Assembly: GCA_028279185.1 (NCBI GenBank) | Contig: JANQSS010000169.1 | Location: 1 to 64,000 of the forward strand | DNA: 64,000 nucleotides | Source: Saprospiraceae bacterium | Lineage (GTDB): Bacteria; Bacteroidota; Bacteroidia; Chitinophagales; Saprospiraceae | Direction of reading: 5' to 3' | Shown here: positions 19,390 through 29,301 of the stretch, in pieces | Numbering within the stretch: position 1 is the stretch's first letter | How the letters are laid out: each line of letters opens with the position of its first letter | The notes under the pieces: model-generated | The model's database searches: none | What the model saw: the letters and a program-made list of their open reading frames with translations, nothing else | What the model was told of the DNA's origin: nothing | Made by a program: the position numbers and the translations under genes

Positions 19390-21150
19390 ATGAAACGTAA
19401 TTACTTAGCGGCTGGCATTTTTCTACTCATAAGCACTTTCCAACTCAGTTTTAGTCAGTGCCATGCCGACGATTATGAGGCTTTACACCAGCTATACATG
19501 TCCACCAATGGTCCAACGGACTGGGCCAATGCTTCATCCTGGTCCATGATGTCCAATCCAATACCACCCCCAGGATGCGATCTGAGCACATTAAAAGGAA
19601 TCACCTTGACGGCCGGGCGTGTCACGCGCATTCATTTATCGAATACGGATTTACCGGGAAGCCCTATATCGGGATTATCCGGAATTTTGCCCACAGAAAT
19701 AGGTCTCTTAACCGAATTGATCGAATTAAATTTAGGAAATAATACCATTGCTTCTCTCGCCATTCCCGGCCTTCCGGAAAATAACATTGGAGGGCCAATT
19801 CCAAGCCAAATCGATCAATGCTCTAATTTGGAACTATTAATATTAAACAATAACAATTTTAGCGGCTCTATTCCATCTGAAATAACCAACCTCACCTCGT
19901 TGCAAGAACTAGTTTTTTCGGTTAATCAATTCACTGGTGGCATTCCTGCCAATATTGGAAATCTCGGCAATTTAAAAAAATTGTTGTTGTCTCAAAATAA
20001 TAGTTTGGGCGGGACAATTCCCACGAGCATAGGATTGTGCACGCAATTGGAGCAATTTAATGTTGAATCTTGTTCTATTACAGGAACCATCCCGACGACC
20101 ATTGGTGATTGTGATTCGCTGAAGATTTTTACAATTCGATTAAACAGTGGAATTACAGGTACTATACCTACCTCATTGAACAATTTGGCCTCCCTGGAGA
20201 TATTTTGGGTTGAGCATTGTGATCTTTCTGGAAATCTTCCAAGTCTTTCCGGAAACATGTCATTACGTTGGATATTAGCCAATAACAACAACTTCACAGG
20301 AGATCTGCCAACATCATGGGGAAACTTATCACAGTTGGAAAAAATAAATGTCGGAAATAATAATATTCAGTCCACCATTCCGACAACGTATGGGGCGCTG
20401 ACCAATCTTGAAGATTTTCGTGTTAAAAATAATCAGTTGTTCGGATCACTTCCTGCGGAACTCGGAAATTGTGTGAGCATGTTGCGATTTGAAGTACAGG
20501 ATAACATTGGACTATCCGGTAATTTTCCTGTCCAGTATCAAAATTTTACAGACATAATCCTTTTTACAGCAAGTAACTGTAGCTTTTTCGGAGGCATACC
20601 TGTGATGTATTCGTCCTGGACGATGTGCGAAGAATTCGACGTGTCCAATAATTCGCTTTCAGGTTTGGCCCCCGATATATTTAGTAGCATGAGTAATTTA
20701 CACACGGTGCGATTTAATGATAATAGTTTTTTTGGAAATATGCCCGAATCACTGGCTGGACCGGATTCGCTTAAGACCTTATACATCGAAAATAATTCCT
20801 TGTCGGGGTGCTTCCCTTCTTCATTAAATCAACTCTGCAATACATTATTAAACTTCAATATCGATGATGGCAATAGCTTTGATGTTCCTTGGAACAGCTT
20901 TTGCCTCAGTGGCGCTGGTGAATGTATTGACATAGACCCGGTAGTTTGCGAATTCCATAATGGGCGCCAACTCAACTTGGATATTAGGGGTAATGCCTGC
21001 ATCCGCGGCATGGTGAACATTTCAGAAGCCATGCATTTAACGCCAACTTCAACTCCTCCACCTACACCTGAGGCTGGCACCATGTATTTTGATGCCAACA
21101 CAGCAAAATTGCGTGTGTGGGATGGTGGACAATGGCGAGAATGTTGGTAA
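19390..21150 (+). CDS. secreted leucine-rich-repeat protein, paralogue of 11793-13580
   Basis: A 586-residue exported protein with a signal peptide (about 1-22), cap (CHADDYEALHQLYMSTNGPTDWANASSW...CDLSTLKGIT), about 14 LRR units (SGSIPSEITNLTSLQELVFS, TGTIPTTIGDCDSLKIF) and a Cys-containing tail. The tail VCEFHNGRQLNLDIRGNACIRGMVNISEA...AGTMYFDANTAKLRVWDGGQWRECW is nearly the same as in the first LRR protein. The cap lacks one of the cysteines of the other protein (CDLS against CDLC). A perfect 12-bp hairpin follows the stop codon. Confidence 0.85.
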   Translation: MKRNYLAAGIFLLISTFQLSFSQCHADDYEALHQLYMSTNGPTDWANASSWSMMSNPIPPPGCDLSTLKGITLTAGRVTRIHLSNTDLPGSPISGLSGILPTEIGLLTELIELNLGNNTIASLAIPGLPENNIGGPIPSQIDQCSNLELLILNNNNFSGSIPSEITNLTSLQELVFSVNQFTGGIPANIGNLGNLKKLLLSQNNSLGGTIPTSIGLCTQLEQFNVESCSITGTIPTTIGDCDSLKIFTIRLNSGITGTIPTSLNNLASLEIFWVEHCDLSGNLPSLSGNMSLRWILANNNNFTGDLPTSWGNLSQLEKINVGNNNIQSTIPTTYGALTNLEDFRVKNNQLFGSLPAELGNCVSMLRFEVQDNIGLSGNFPVQYQNFTDIILFTASNCSFFGGIPVMYSSWTMCEEFDVSNNSLSGLAPDIFSSMSNLHTVRFNDNSFFGNMPESLAGPDSLKTLYIENNSLSGCFPSSLNQLCNTLLNFNIDDGNSFDVPWNSFCLSGAGECIDIDPVVCEFHNGRQLNLDIRGNACIRGMVNISEAMHLTPTSTPPPTPEAGTMYFDANTAKLRVWDGGQWRECW

Positions 21151-21167
21151 TTTGGAACAGTAATTTA

Positions 21168-21207
21168 TTAACGAAAAAACAAATTGAGTACTTATTTTTT
21201 TCGTTAA
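21168..21207 (+). terminator. hairpin downstream of the second LRR gene
   Basis: TTAACGAAAAAA (21168-21179) pairs perfectly with TTTTTTCGTTAA (21196-21207) across a 16-base loop, starting 17 bases after the LRR stop codon. The T-rich 3' arm fits a factor-independent terminator. Confidence 0.6.
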
Positions 21208-21589
21208 AATTTTAAGTCGTTTTATTCGCATTTCAATTTTACTATTTTCATATTGTTCTATTAGTAATATTTTCTTGTATAAAAAGACTGATACTCTAAG
21301 TTGTAATGCCACCTTCGGAAGTCCTTGGATCGCTTGAAAATCCACACATATTATCTTTAGCAACCAGCCTTATGAACTGAATATTTATCGATATTATTCC
21401 AGATTTAATACTCAATTGAGGTGAGTAGATTACCACTAGGACAGCTATCTAATCCCAGTACAAAGCTCCACTTATAACACTTCCAAAAGATTGAATTCTT
21501 CTTGAGCTGTAGGTTAAGAAGGCATTAGTCTACTCACCACAATATTTTTCCTTACCTTCCTAGACGTTATACAACTACTTATATATAAA
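21208..21589. other. intergenic region without a recognised gene
   Basis: About 380 bases between the LRR terminator and the CHAT gene. No convincing frame, RNA gene, repeat or canonical promoter was seen. Confidence 0.5.
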
Positions 21590-24500
21590 ATGGGGGTTAC
21601 AGAGAAAGCGAAGAACAAAATATTGTCCACTGCAATATTCTGCTTTTTATTTATAACGATGTCTTTCACCAACAGCTTTGGACAATCTGCCAAGGATATT
21701 CTATTGAAGGGAAACACTTATTACAATAATATCGAACAACGAGACAGTGCGATATTATTTATGGAACAAGCACTGTCATTGTATGCAGATGAAGCAAAAC
21801 ATGATACGATAATGGAAGCCGCCTTTAGTATAGGTCAATTTCTGAATACTGAACGTGGTCCAAAAGCGGCGATTTCCTGGTTAACAGAATTTAAAAAACA
21901 ACATGAAGACAAACTACCACCTTCCCATGGACACTGGCTTTATATCAATTATCAATTTGCCAATGCGCATAACATTCTGAATAATTTCGATAGTGTATTC
22001 CATTATATCGACATCAGTAAGAAAATAATTGCTGAATCGAAAGCACCTGTCAGCATGATTATTCGAATCTATAATATGGATGCCTGGTCGGCGCTAAACC
22101 GAAGGATGTACAATCGTGGTATCACATCGGCAAAAAGTTCGTTCAATTGGGCCGCCAAAACATATGCCGACACGCATTACCTCGCAAATGCAGCTCTGCA
22201 CACCTGGGCTTGTCTATTGCACTATGCATCCAAACAAGACAGTGCCCTTCAAATCGCTGAATGGCATCATACTTTAACTGGAAATATCGATGGAATCAAT
22301 AGCACTCAATACGCTGCTTCACATAATTTGCTCGGTGCCATATTCGAAAAAATGCACAATTATGAGCAAGCCATGCATCATTATAAAGAGGCTGAAGCTA
22401 TATATCAAAATGATTTTGAACGAACAGGTCAACTCTATGACCTCAGCATAGTACTGGGCAACATTGGCCTGCTCTATTTTCAAAATCACGAATATATTCT
22501 TGCTGAAAAATATTGTTTAAAATCACTGGAAGTCGGCAAGGGCCTTTACGACGTATATAATTTAAATTTTCTATACGACCATGGTCACTTGGCACAAATA
22601 TATGCCGCATTAGACCGTCCACATAAAGCACGACATCATGCCGAAGCACTTATAACAATTCTTGATGCCAATCCAACGGCCACCTTAACGACAAAAGCGC
22701 AGTACTACAACCTTGTAGGATTTGTATACAGACAGTTGAATGAGTATCAGTCTGCTATAAAATATTTAAGTCTTAGTCATGAATATTACCAATCTTCAGG
22801 TGAGGAGGCAACCAATTTTTTTGTAGCACCATTAGTAACACTCGGAAATGTATATGGTCTTAAGAATGATCGGATTACAGCAAGAACTTATTACCGAAAG
22901 GCTTTACAACAATACGAGAATTTGAATACAACAAAAAAGGTCGGATTGTCGGACGTGTATACAGCTCTAGCGTCGTCTTATTTCGAAGAAAGTAATGAAC
23001 AACGAGCGAATGAGCTCATCGATTCAGCCATAGCGGTTTTAAACGACTATGCTTCACTGGATTTTTTATCAAATTTGAAAAACATCACCTGGCATTCAAA
23101 ATTATTTGAAATTGTAAATATTAAATTGGACATATTATCGAGGAGTTCTTTACAAAATTATGATCAACTCCATTCCATTGTCACAGCTTTTGACAACAAG
23201 CTTGTGGATTATTTACCCTTCATTCGCTCCGAATATCGGTTGCAAGAAGTGCAAGAACTGGCAAAAAAAATTTATAATCATTACATCGAAATTGCCTTAG
23301 AACATAATAAGATTGCAGAGGCGCTCTATTATGCCGAACGGACTCGGGCACTGACTGTCAAATTAGCCTTACAGGGCATTGAAGTCGCCCGAACCAGCGA
23401 TCTGCCAAATGACATGGTCGACAAATTGCTTCTAAGTAAAGCACGTGTACGTGAAGAACTAAACAACCAATTCGTCGGCGTGTCAAACGATTCGGCTCAG
23501 GCCAAACATGTGTCATCTTCCGTCGAAGCACATCAACAATTGAAATTAAAATTGCAATCTAAATATCCCCACTTTTACGAACAAATATTCAGTTTGACTG
23601 ACTTTCCAACGCACGAAGTCTTTACTTCTCTACAAGACGAAGAAGTGATTCTGGTATTCCATGAGTTGGACGAAAACATGGTTGTATTCATAATACACCA
23701 TGAAGGATTATTTTATCACAACTACCAACAATCTCTTTCAGAAGAATTAATCAGTCAAGGTGTTGAAAAAATGATGACACTCCAGGACATCGATCTTGAA
23801 TACAAAAATTTATATAACGTTATTTTATACCCTATTAAATCTTACATTAAAAATAAAAAACTCGTAATTGTTCCGGATGGAAAGCTCCACTATCTCAGCT
23901 TTGAGGCGCTGATAGATCAAAGCGGTAAGTATTTGATATATTCAAATGAAATTCTTTATGCGCTGTCAGTTGAATTAGCATTGAATAAATTTGACAATCC
24001 AAGTCAACAAGCCTATGTATTTGCCCCGGGTTTTATTTTCAATGAAAGCAAAAGGAATCCATCTAAATCTATGGGCTCGGATTCGATACACAGTTTAGTT
24101 TCCCAACAACCTCATGCATTGGGTTTGGCCAAAGCTTTAGGTAAACAAAATTGGACTGAAAGCTTTGTGGGTGAATCTGCAACAGAGGAGCAGTTTTATA
24201 AGGTTGCGGACAATGCTAATATACTCGTAATAGCCTCACATGCATTTATTGATGATGACCAGCCCTTGCTATCAAAAATATTATTTGCCGCCCCTGACGA
24301 TTCTACATCCGAACAAGATGGGATGCTTCACACATATGAAATATACAATCAACCCATTCATGCCGACCTGACTATATTAACAGCTTGCAATACGGGCATG
24401 GGACAATTTCACAGCGGAGAAGGTATGTTGTCCCTTGCCCATGCATTTTCCTATAGTGGATGTCCAAACATCATTTCTACGAAATGGAGTGTTGATGAAT

Positions 24501-24769
24501 TAACTTCAATTGATATTATCCGAAGATTCATGCGTGCTGACATTGGATCGTCTTCGTTCGCCTCTTCGCTTCGTCAAGCCAAAATCAATTTTCTGAATAT
24601 TTCTCCTCCTGAATTGCAACATCCGTATTATTGGGCCGGGCTTACCATTACAGGCGCTTTGCACCAAGAACACCAAATCAACTATTGGATTTATTTCGTC
24701 TTAATGTTGATTTTATTTACATTTTTTGCCATACTTCTTAAGCGTTTAAAAAGCATACTCAGAAAATAA
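21590..24769 (+). CDS. exported TPR-CHAT caspase-like protease with C-terminal membrane anchor
   Basis: A 1059-residue paralogue of the protein at 6022. A signal peptide covers about 1-32 (ending TNSFGQ). TPR units span about 35-470 (AALHTWACLLHYA, YEQAMHHYKEAEAIYQ, YILAEKYCLKSLEVG, YQSAIKYLSLSHEYYQ), followed by a helical linker. The CHAT domain covers about 745-1020 (KLVIVPDGKLHYLSFEALI). The dyad is intact: His884 in VIASHAF and Cys933 in LTACNTGMG. A membrane span at about 1030-1050 and a basic tail end the protein. The proteolytic part should be periplasmic. In this copy the sigma/anti-sigma pair lies 1.9 kb downstream, beyond one opposite-strand gene. Confidence 0.9.
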   Translation: MGVTEKAKNKILSTAIFCFLFITMSFTNSFGQSAKDILLKGNTYYNNIEQRDSAILFMEQALSLYADEAKHDTIMEAAFSIGQFLNTERGPKAAISWLTEFKKQHEDKLPPSHGHWLYINYQFANAHNILNNFDSVFHYIDISKKIIAESKAPVSMIIRIYNMDAWSALNRRMYNRGITSAKSSFNWAAKTYADTHYLANAALHTWACLLHYASKQDSALQIAEWHHTLTGNIDGINSTQYAASHNLLGAIFEKMHNYEQAMHHYKEAEAIYQNDFERTGQLYDLSIVLGNIGLLYFQNHEYILAEKYCLKSLEVGKGLYDVYNLNFLYDHGHLAQIYAALDRPHKARHHAEALITILDANPTATLTTKAQYYNLVGFVYRQLNEYQSAIKYLSLSHEYYQSSGEEATNFFVAPLVTLGNVYGLKNDRITARTYYRKALQQYENLNTTKKVGLSDVYTALASSYFEESNEQRANELIDSAIAVLNDYASLDFLSNLKNITWHSKLFEIVNIKLDILSRSSLQNYDQLHSIVTAFDNKLVDYLPFIRSEYRLQEVQELAKKIYNHYIEIALEHNKIAEALYYAERTRALTVKLALQGIEVARTSDLPNDMVDKLLLSKARVREELNNQFVGVSNDSAQAKHVSSSVEAHQQLKLKLQSKYPHFYEQIFSLTDFPTHEVFTSLQDEEVILVFHELDENMVVFIIHHEGLFYHNYQQSLSEELISQGVEKMMTLQDIDLEYKNLYNVILYPIKSYIKNKKLVIVPDGKLHYLSFEALIDQSGKYLIYSNEILYALSVELALNKFDNPSQQAYVFAPGFIFNESKRNPSKSMGSDSIHSLVSQQPHALGLAKALGKQNWTESFVGESATEEQFYKVADNANILVIASHAFIDDDQPLLSKILFAAPDDSTSEQDGMLHTYEIYNQPIHADLTILTACNTGMGQFHSGEGMLSLAHAFSYSGCPNIISTKWSVDELTSIDIIRRFMRADIGSSSFASSLRQAKINFLNISPPELQHPYYWAGLTITGALHQEHQINYWIYFVLMLILFTFFAILLKRLKSILRK

Positions 24770-24880
24770 ATTTTCATGAGTGTTAGGACTTATTGTATGC
24801 GGGAAAAGTTAATATTGTTCATTGCATCGTTTTAATATTTATTATATCAGATCAATAAGCTCCTGTATATATCATTCTTA

Positions 24881-26578
24881 TTAATTGCATCCATCATTAT
24901 TTATTTCAAACAGTTCTCCCTGAGGCGAATCAAACAAGGGCGAAACTAATACCTCAGGCGCACTGATGACGGCATCTTCTTCAACATGGCAATTAATTAA
25001 AGTTATACTTTGCTCTGCAGATCGATTCCCTGCGATTGCTGTATTTTTAATCGTCAAATGATCGGGACAAGCATCTAATGTAATCGCATAAGTTTTGTTC
25101 TGATTGTGGTCCGCATTGTTTACTTCGATGAAGTATTCATCACTTGCCGGGACAATAAATTGATAATTGAGTTGCTGGCCAGAGCCTACAAAAACGGACG
25201 AAATAAAACCAGCTAGATTTTGTCGATGTATGTAAAATGTTGCCCAATTTGATATTTCCAAAAGCATATCTAGAGTATCGCCGGTATCATAGTAACCGAT
25301 GTTAATAAAGTCCGTGTTGTCTTCATTACCAAGAAAATCCACACAGCCTCTAATGGTCTGTCCTAAATCATTTGGTATGTATGCGGACGACTTATCGTCG
25401 TTTGGTTCTGGGTCGCACGATAGAGAAGCGTTTTGATCAATATCCACTGAATACTCTCCAGGACCATTTGGCCAAACACCACTTGTTCTGATATAATATC
25501 GATCATTCCAAGGGGCTACAAAATATCCTGTAGTCGATGTATTGGTCAGATCCCAGGTTTTCAACGCACTCGCCCACCCTTGCCTGTACAATTGGTATAC
25601 CACGCGTGTGGTATTGTCGAGATACAATGTAATCGAGTCGCCATAATTCAATGAGTCCAGTCTAAACCAGTCAATATTATCCCCACTATAAGGATAGCGC
25701 AAACATCCCGTAAACGGATCGTACATATCACTCAAATCTGTGGCTTCAACTTGCGTATCATTAATTTCAGCGTCGCAAGGTACTGGCGTATTGAACTCTA
25801 GCCTGAACGAATAATACACACATCCTGCAGGCCAAAATCCTGTAGCACTCAGAAAATATTCGTCATCCCATTGTGATACAAAATGGTGCTCGACGCTAGC
25901 AATGGTATTAACATCCCAACTGACAATAGCATTAGGGTCACCAGACCTGTAAAGCGAATAAACGATGCGTGCGTCCTGATCAAAATGGAAACTGACAGAA
26001 TCACCGACCTTGAAGGAATCTAACGCGAAATAGTCTATATTATCTAATATCGGGCCTCCACTTTGCCAAAATCTCAAGCATCCTGTTGTCGTATCAGTCA
26101 CTATTGGAACTGGGGTAGCCACAGATATTGAGTTATTGTCGCCGGAATCACAAATTGGATCCGGAGTAAAATCAAGAGTAAAGTTATAGGTGCCACCAAG
26201 CCCCTGAAAAAGTAGCTTGACTGTATCACCTTCCTGAACACAGGTTGATCCATCCGTGAATATCCCAGGGCCTGTATGCCACCCAGATCCAACAAATACG
26301 CCCAATGAATAATTAAATAAGCCAACGGAATGATTGTAATCCCAGGGGATTCCACAGCAAATCAATGTTGTCGTCATCAAAGTGGCCGTAAATGTGACAG
26401 CTCCGTCCGCCGGCACCACGAATGAATAGATATCTTCCGGATTTGTTTGAACATGGCACGCTGGCTCACCACAACCGCTAGAACTCGTATTATAATTTAT
26501 TATTTCTCCGCTTCCACTGTATTGAGCAAATAGGGATATATTAAGGAACAACAAGAAGATAAGTATTAATCGTTTCAT
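24881..26578 (-). CDS. secreted protein with three PPC-like repeats and a C-terminal coathanger-like segment
   Basis: The ATG at 26578 is preferred because it opens a signal peptide (MKRLILIFLLFLNISLFAQ); a frame from 26602 adds eight residues. After an N-terminal beta domain come three repeats of about 110 residues, each with Cys, an E/D-N-D motif and a GC segment followed by a D-x-D/F-F-x-L-like stretch (CDSGDNN...TGCLRF, CDAEIND...TGCLRY, CDPEPND...RGCVDF). This is the pattern of bacterial pre-peptidase C-terminal (PPC-like) domains. The last 60 residues (IAGNRSAEQSITLINCHVEEDAVISAPEV) resemble the 3-coathanger stack found in Bacteroidota secreted proteins. No enzymatic domain is seen. It sits between the second CHAT gene and its sigma factor. 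Confidence 0.65.
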   Translation of the reverse strand: MKRLILIFLLFLNISLFAQYSGSGEIINYNTSSSGCGEPACHVQTNPEDIYSFVVPADGAVTFTATLMTTTLICCGIPWDYNHSVGLFNYSLGVFVGSGWHTGPGIFTDGSTCVQEGDTVKLLFQGLGGTYNFTLDFTPDPICDSGDNNSISVATPVPIVTDTTTGCLRFWQSGGPILDNIDYFALDSFKVGDSVSFHFDQDARIVYSLYRSGDPNAIVSWDVNTIASVEHHFVSQWDDEYFLSATGFWPAGCVYYSFRLEFNTPVPCDAEINDTQVEATDLSDMYDPFTGCLRYPYSGDNIDWFRLDSLNYGDSITLYLDNTTRVVYQLYRQGWASALKTWDLTNTSTTGYFVAPWNDRYYIRTSGVWPNGPGEYSVDIDQNASLSCDPEPNDDKSSAYIPNDLGQTIRGCVDFLGNEDNTDFINIGYYDTGDTLDMLLEISNWATFYIHRQNLAGFISSVFVGSGQQLNYQFIVPASDEYFIEVNNADHNQNKTYAITLDACPDHLTIKNTAIAGNRSAEQSITLINCHVEEDAVISAPEVLVSPLFDSPQGELFEINNDGCN

Positions 26579-26680
26579 GACTGTTGGTTTATTAATTTTC
26601 AAACACTTTTCATATCATTATGTCATAAAGCCTATTGAGGTGAGCATGTACATCAAAATGTCCTCCTTGGTATAGATATT

Positions 26681-27253
26681 ATGGCCAAGACGAATAAAGA
26701 AACAAACCAAATCATCGTTGATGCATTTTTAGAGAAGAATGAGCGAGTAATGGCACATTTCTATCAAACCCAATGGCCTATTACGCTTCGTATACTTAAG
26801 ACAGCGGGATGTTCAGAATCCGAGGCAAAGGATATCATGCAAAGGTCCTTCATCACATTGTATGATAAAATCAGAAATGGAAAATATGAAAATCGACAAG
26901 AGGCATCAATTTCTACTTATTTTCAAAAAATATGTCGATTCAGTATGTTAAACCATCGTCGTGCTGCTCACAAATCAAGAACGAGTTACATTGATATATT
27001 AGAGATAGAACTTCCCAACCATGGAAAGAACGATAATTTTGAATTTTTTGATTCAGAAAATGAATCCCGTTGTCAAAAACTTCTCAACGAAATAGGGGAA
27101 AAATGCCGGAAGATTCTGATTGCCTTTTATTGGGATAACAGAAGTATTGAAGAAATAGCCACCATGCAACAACTTACCTATGAGTCGGCTAAAAATGCCA
27201 AGTACCGATGTTTGGCTCGAATGAAAAAAATGATGACAAATAATAACGTATGA
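26681..27253 (+). CDS. ECF-type RNA polymerase sigma factor
   Basis: A 190-residue sigma-70 family protein. Region 2 lies at about residues 20-95 (YQTQWPITLRILKTAGCSESEAKDIMQRSFITLYDKI) and region 4 at about 135-185 (CRKILIAFYWDNRSIEEIATMQQLTYESAKNAKYRCLARMKKMM). The stop overlaps the start of the downstream TPR membrane gene (ATGA), so the two are coupled. It is a paralogue in kind and arrangement of the sigma factor at 5297-5860. The likely regulon includes the adjacent CHAT/surface genes, which is inference. Confidence 0.9.
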   Translation: MAKTNKETNQIIVDAFLEKNERVMAHFYQTQWPITLRILKTAGCSESEAKDIMQRSFITLYDKIRNGKYENRQEASISTYFQKICRFSMLNHRRAAHKSRTSYIDILEIELPNHGKNDNFEFFDSENESRCQKLLNEIGEKCRKILIAFYWDNRSIEEIATMQQLTYESAKNAKYRCLARMKKMMTNNNV

Positions 27254-27984
27254 ACACCTCTGAAGAAACTGTAATTCTTTTCAATCTATATCTGAGAGGT
27301 GAAATGACTTCCGAAGAACGAAGTCAATTTGAATCGAAACTTTCCTCCGATCCGAAGTTTCATGCGTCTTTCCTACTCCATCAAGAGGTCGTGGAATCTA
27401 TCGAAAATTATACTCTAAAAGCTAAAATGCAAGAATGGCACCCTGATTCTACACCTCAACCAAAAAACTATTCTATTTGGATTAAGCCAGCAATTGGCGC
27501 CCTAATACTCCTGGGGCTATATGTTATCTTTAATTTAATTAAGCCGCAAAAGGTAAGTGAAAGTCCCACATTATTTACAAAATACTATTATGCTGACCCG
27601 GGCTTGCCGATAACAATGGGAAATTCGAATTTGCTCTCATTAGAAAAAGGTATGCAGGCTTATAAGCTTGGTGATTATGATGCTGCACTTGATGAATGGA
27701 ATGTGTTGGTGGCTAGCGGAATAGGTAATGACACAGTAAAATACTACGTCGGGTCGGCGTACTTGGCACTCGATGAACAATCTACAGCCATTCATTGGTT
27801 TGAGCAAGTTCCCCGTTTTTCCATTTATTACGAAAAAGCACTTTGGTACATTTTATTGGCCCAACTAAAGGATGAAAATATGGAAGCAGCTATGCGCACG
27901 CATAAGATGCTACTGTCGACCGACCCAAAGTTTCACAAAAAAGAATTGAATGAACTCAAGGATTTTTTAGACTTAAACGAATAA
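27250..27984 (+). CDS. single-span membrane protein with anti-sigma-like N-terminus and periplasmic TPR region
   Basis: A 244-residue protein overlapping the sigma gene by four bases. The cytoplasmic N-terminus (NLYLRGEMTSEERSQFESKLSSDPKFHASFLLHQEVVESI...KAKMQEW) has the form of Bacteroidota anti-sigma proteins. A membrane span lies at about 76-96 (IWIKPAIGALILLGLYVIFNLI), followed by TPR-like helices outside (GMQAYKLGDYDAALDEWNVLV, YVGSAYLALDEQSTAIHWFEQV). It matches the product of 4561-5307 in size, topology and partner. The anti-sigma role is inferred. Confidence 0.8.
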   Translation: MNTSEETVILFNLYLRGEMTSEERSQFESKLSSDPKFHASFLLHQEVVESIENYTLKAKMQEWHPDSTPQPKNYSIWIKPAIGALILLGLYVIFNLIKPQKVSESPTLFTKYYYADPGLPITMGNSNLLSLEKGMQAYKLGDYDAALDEWNVLVASGIGNDTVKYYVGSAYLALDEQSTAIHWFEQVPRFSIYYEKALWYILLAQLKDENMEAAMRTHKMLLSTDPKFHKKELNELKDFLDLNE

Positions 27985-28390
27985 AAGCTTTGATCTTCGA
28001 AATCCACTAAATCTGAGAGATATGCGTGAATTAGTTGTGCAAGGCATTTTTATAAAAAATTTCTACAGTCCTGAGAAAGTGTATTCTTATCATGTTGCCC
28101 TCCCGAAAATATAATGGGGCTCACCAAATGTTATATTATATCGCAATCAACAAGTGATACAGCATCGATATCTGGCTTTAACTCAGTCCTTTAAATCGCG
28201 CGTATACAAGGTAAATCCGAATTAAGTTCAAGATCGGAGTTAGCCTGTGCAAATGTAAATTCGGAGATTTCTTTAACGCTTGCTCCAGGCTTTTTGGGAT
28301 AAAAAGATTGTCCCAACGAGATCATTCTCAAGACCGATTGATCTTCGGTTTTCACGGTGGATAAAAAAACTAATTTAGCCAAATGAGCCT
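27985..28390. other. intergenic region between two convergent units
   Basis: About 400 bases. A 63-codon minus-strand frame with a TTG start (28191-28382) begins eight bases after atpG, but it has no recognised family and is not called as a gene. No tRNA, terminator hairpin or repeat was identified. Confidence 0.45.
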
Positions 28391-29287
28391 CTACCCTTCC
28401 AGAGCTGCAGCACCGCCAACGATCTCTGATAACTCTTTGGTAATAGCTTCCTGGCGTGCTTTATTGTAGGAAATTTTCAAATCCTTAACCAATTCTTCGG
28501 CATTTTCTGTGGCTTTGTCCATAGCTGTCATCCGTGCACCGTGCTCTGATGCATGGGTATCAAGCAAATACCGCTGAAATTGGATCTGAAGAATTGATGG
28601 AATCAACTCATTAAGAAGCGTTTCTTCATCTGGTTCAAAAATGTAATCCGCCCGATGCCCACTTGCTGGGTTATCACCTGTCGTTTCTATTTTTTTAACC
28701 GGTAAAAATTGTTCCGCCTCCGGAAATTGTTGCGCCGCATTCTTGAATCGCCCGAAAACTACATGAACACGATCGTATCGTTTTTCAGCAAATCGATCCA
28801 TAATAAGTTGTGATACAGGAGAAATATTTTCATATGATAAATCAGAAAATAAATCCATGTGGTCGGTAACGATTTTCAAGTCTGCATATCGCCGTTTCAA
28901 GTAGTCGTATCCTTTTTTACCGATCATCGCAAGTGTTATTCCCTTACTTGTGCGTAGATGAGCGTAATCTTCTTCTATGAGGCGCGCTGCTTCTTTTGAA
29001 ATATTCGCATTGAAAGCACCGGCCAATCCGCGATTGGATGTAACAACAACAATTAAAACATTTTGCACTTCCCGATCATCACTAAATGAAGTAACGCCAG
29101 ATCCATCCGTATTGCTCAAAATATTGCGAAGCATGTCGTTCAACTTCATCGCATACGGACGTAAACTTACAATCGCATCTTGTGCACGGCGAAGTTTCGC
29201 AGCGGAAACCATTTTCATCGCCTTGGTTATCTGCTGCGTCGATTGCACCGATTTTATTCTATCCCGTACTTCTTTTAGACTTCCCAT
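28391..29287 (-). CDS. atpG: ATP synthase F1 subunit gamma
   Basis: A 298-residue central-stalk subunit that rotates inside the alpha/beta hexamer and couples proton flow to ATP synthesis. The N-terminal helix MGSLKEVRDRIKSVQSTQQITKAMKMVSAAKLRRAQ and C-terminal helix ARMTAMDKATENAEELVKDLKISYNKARQEAITKELSEIVGGAAALE are diagnostic. It is the last gene of the operon. The beta and epsilon genes (atpD, atpC) are not in this window, as is usual in Bacteroidota, where they lie elsewhere. The 541-base gap to atpA is abnormal and holds an inserted pseudogene. Confidence 0.98.
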   Translation of the reverse strand: MGSLKEVRDRIKSVQSTQQITKAMKMVSAAKLRRAQDAIVSLRPYAMKLNDMLRNILSNTDGSGVTSFSDDREVQNVLIVVVTSNRGLAGAFNANISKEAARLIEEDYAHLRTSKGITLAMIGKKGYDYLKRRYADLKIVTDHMDLFSDLSYENISPVSQLIMDRFAEKRYDRVHVVFGRFKNAAQQFPEAEQFLPVKKIETTGDNPASGHRADYIFEPDEETLLNELIPSILQIQFQRYLLDTHASEHGARMTAMDKATENAEELVKDLKISYNKARQEAITKELSEIVGGAAALEG

Positions 29288-29301
29288 TTTTAATTATTTT
29301 C

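Noticed and set aside
28191-28382. 63-codon minus-strand ORF after atpG
   Set aside because: TTG start, no recognisable domain and no supporting context; could not be supported as a gene.
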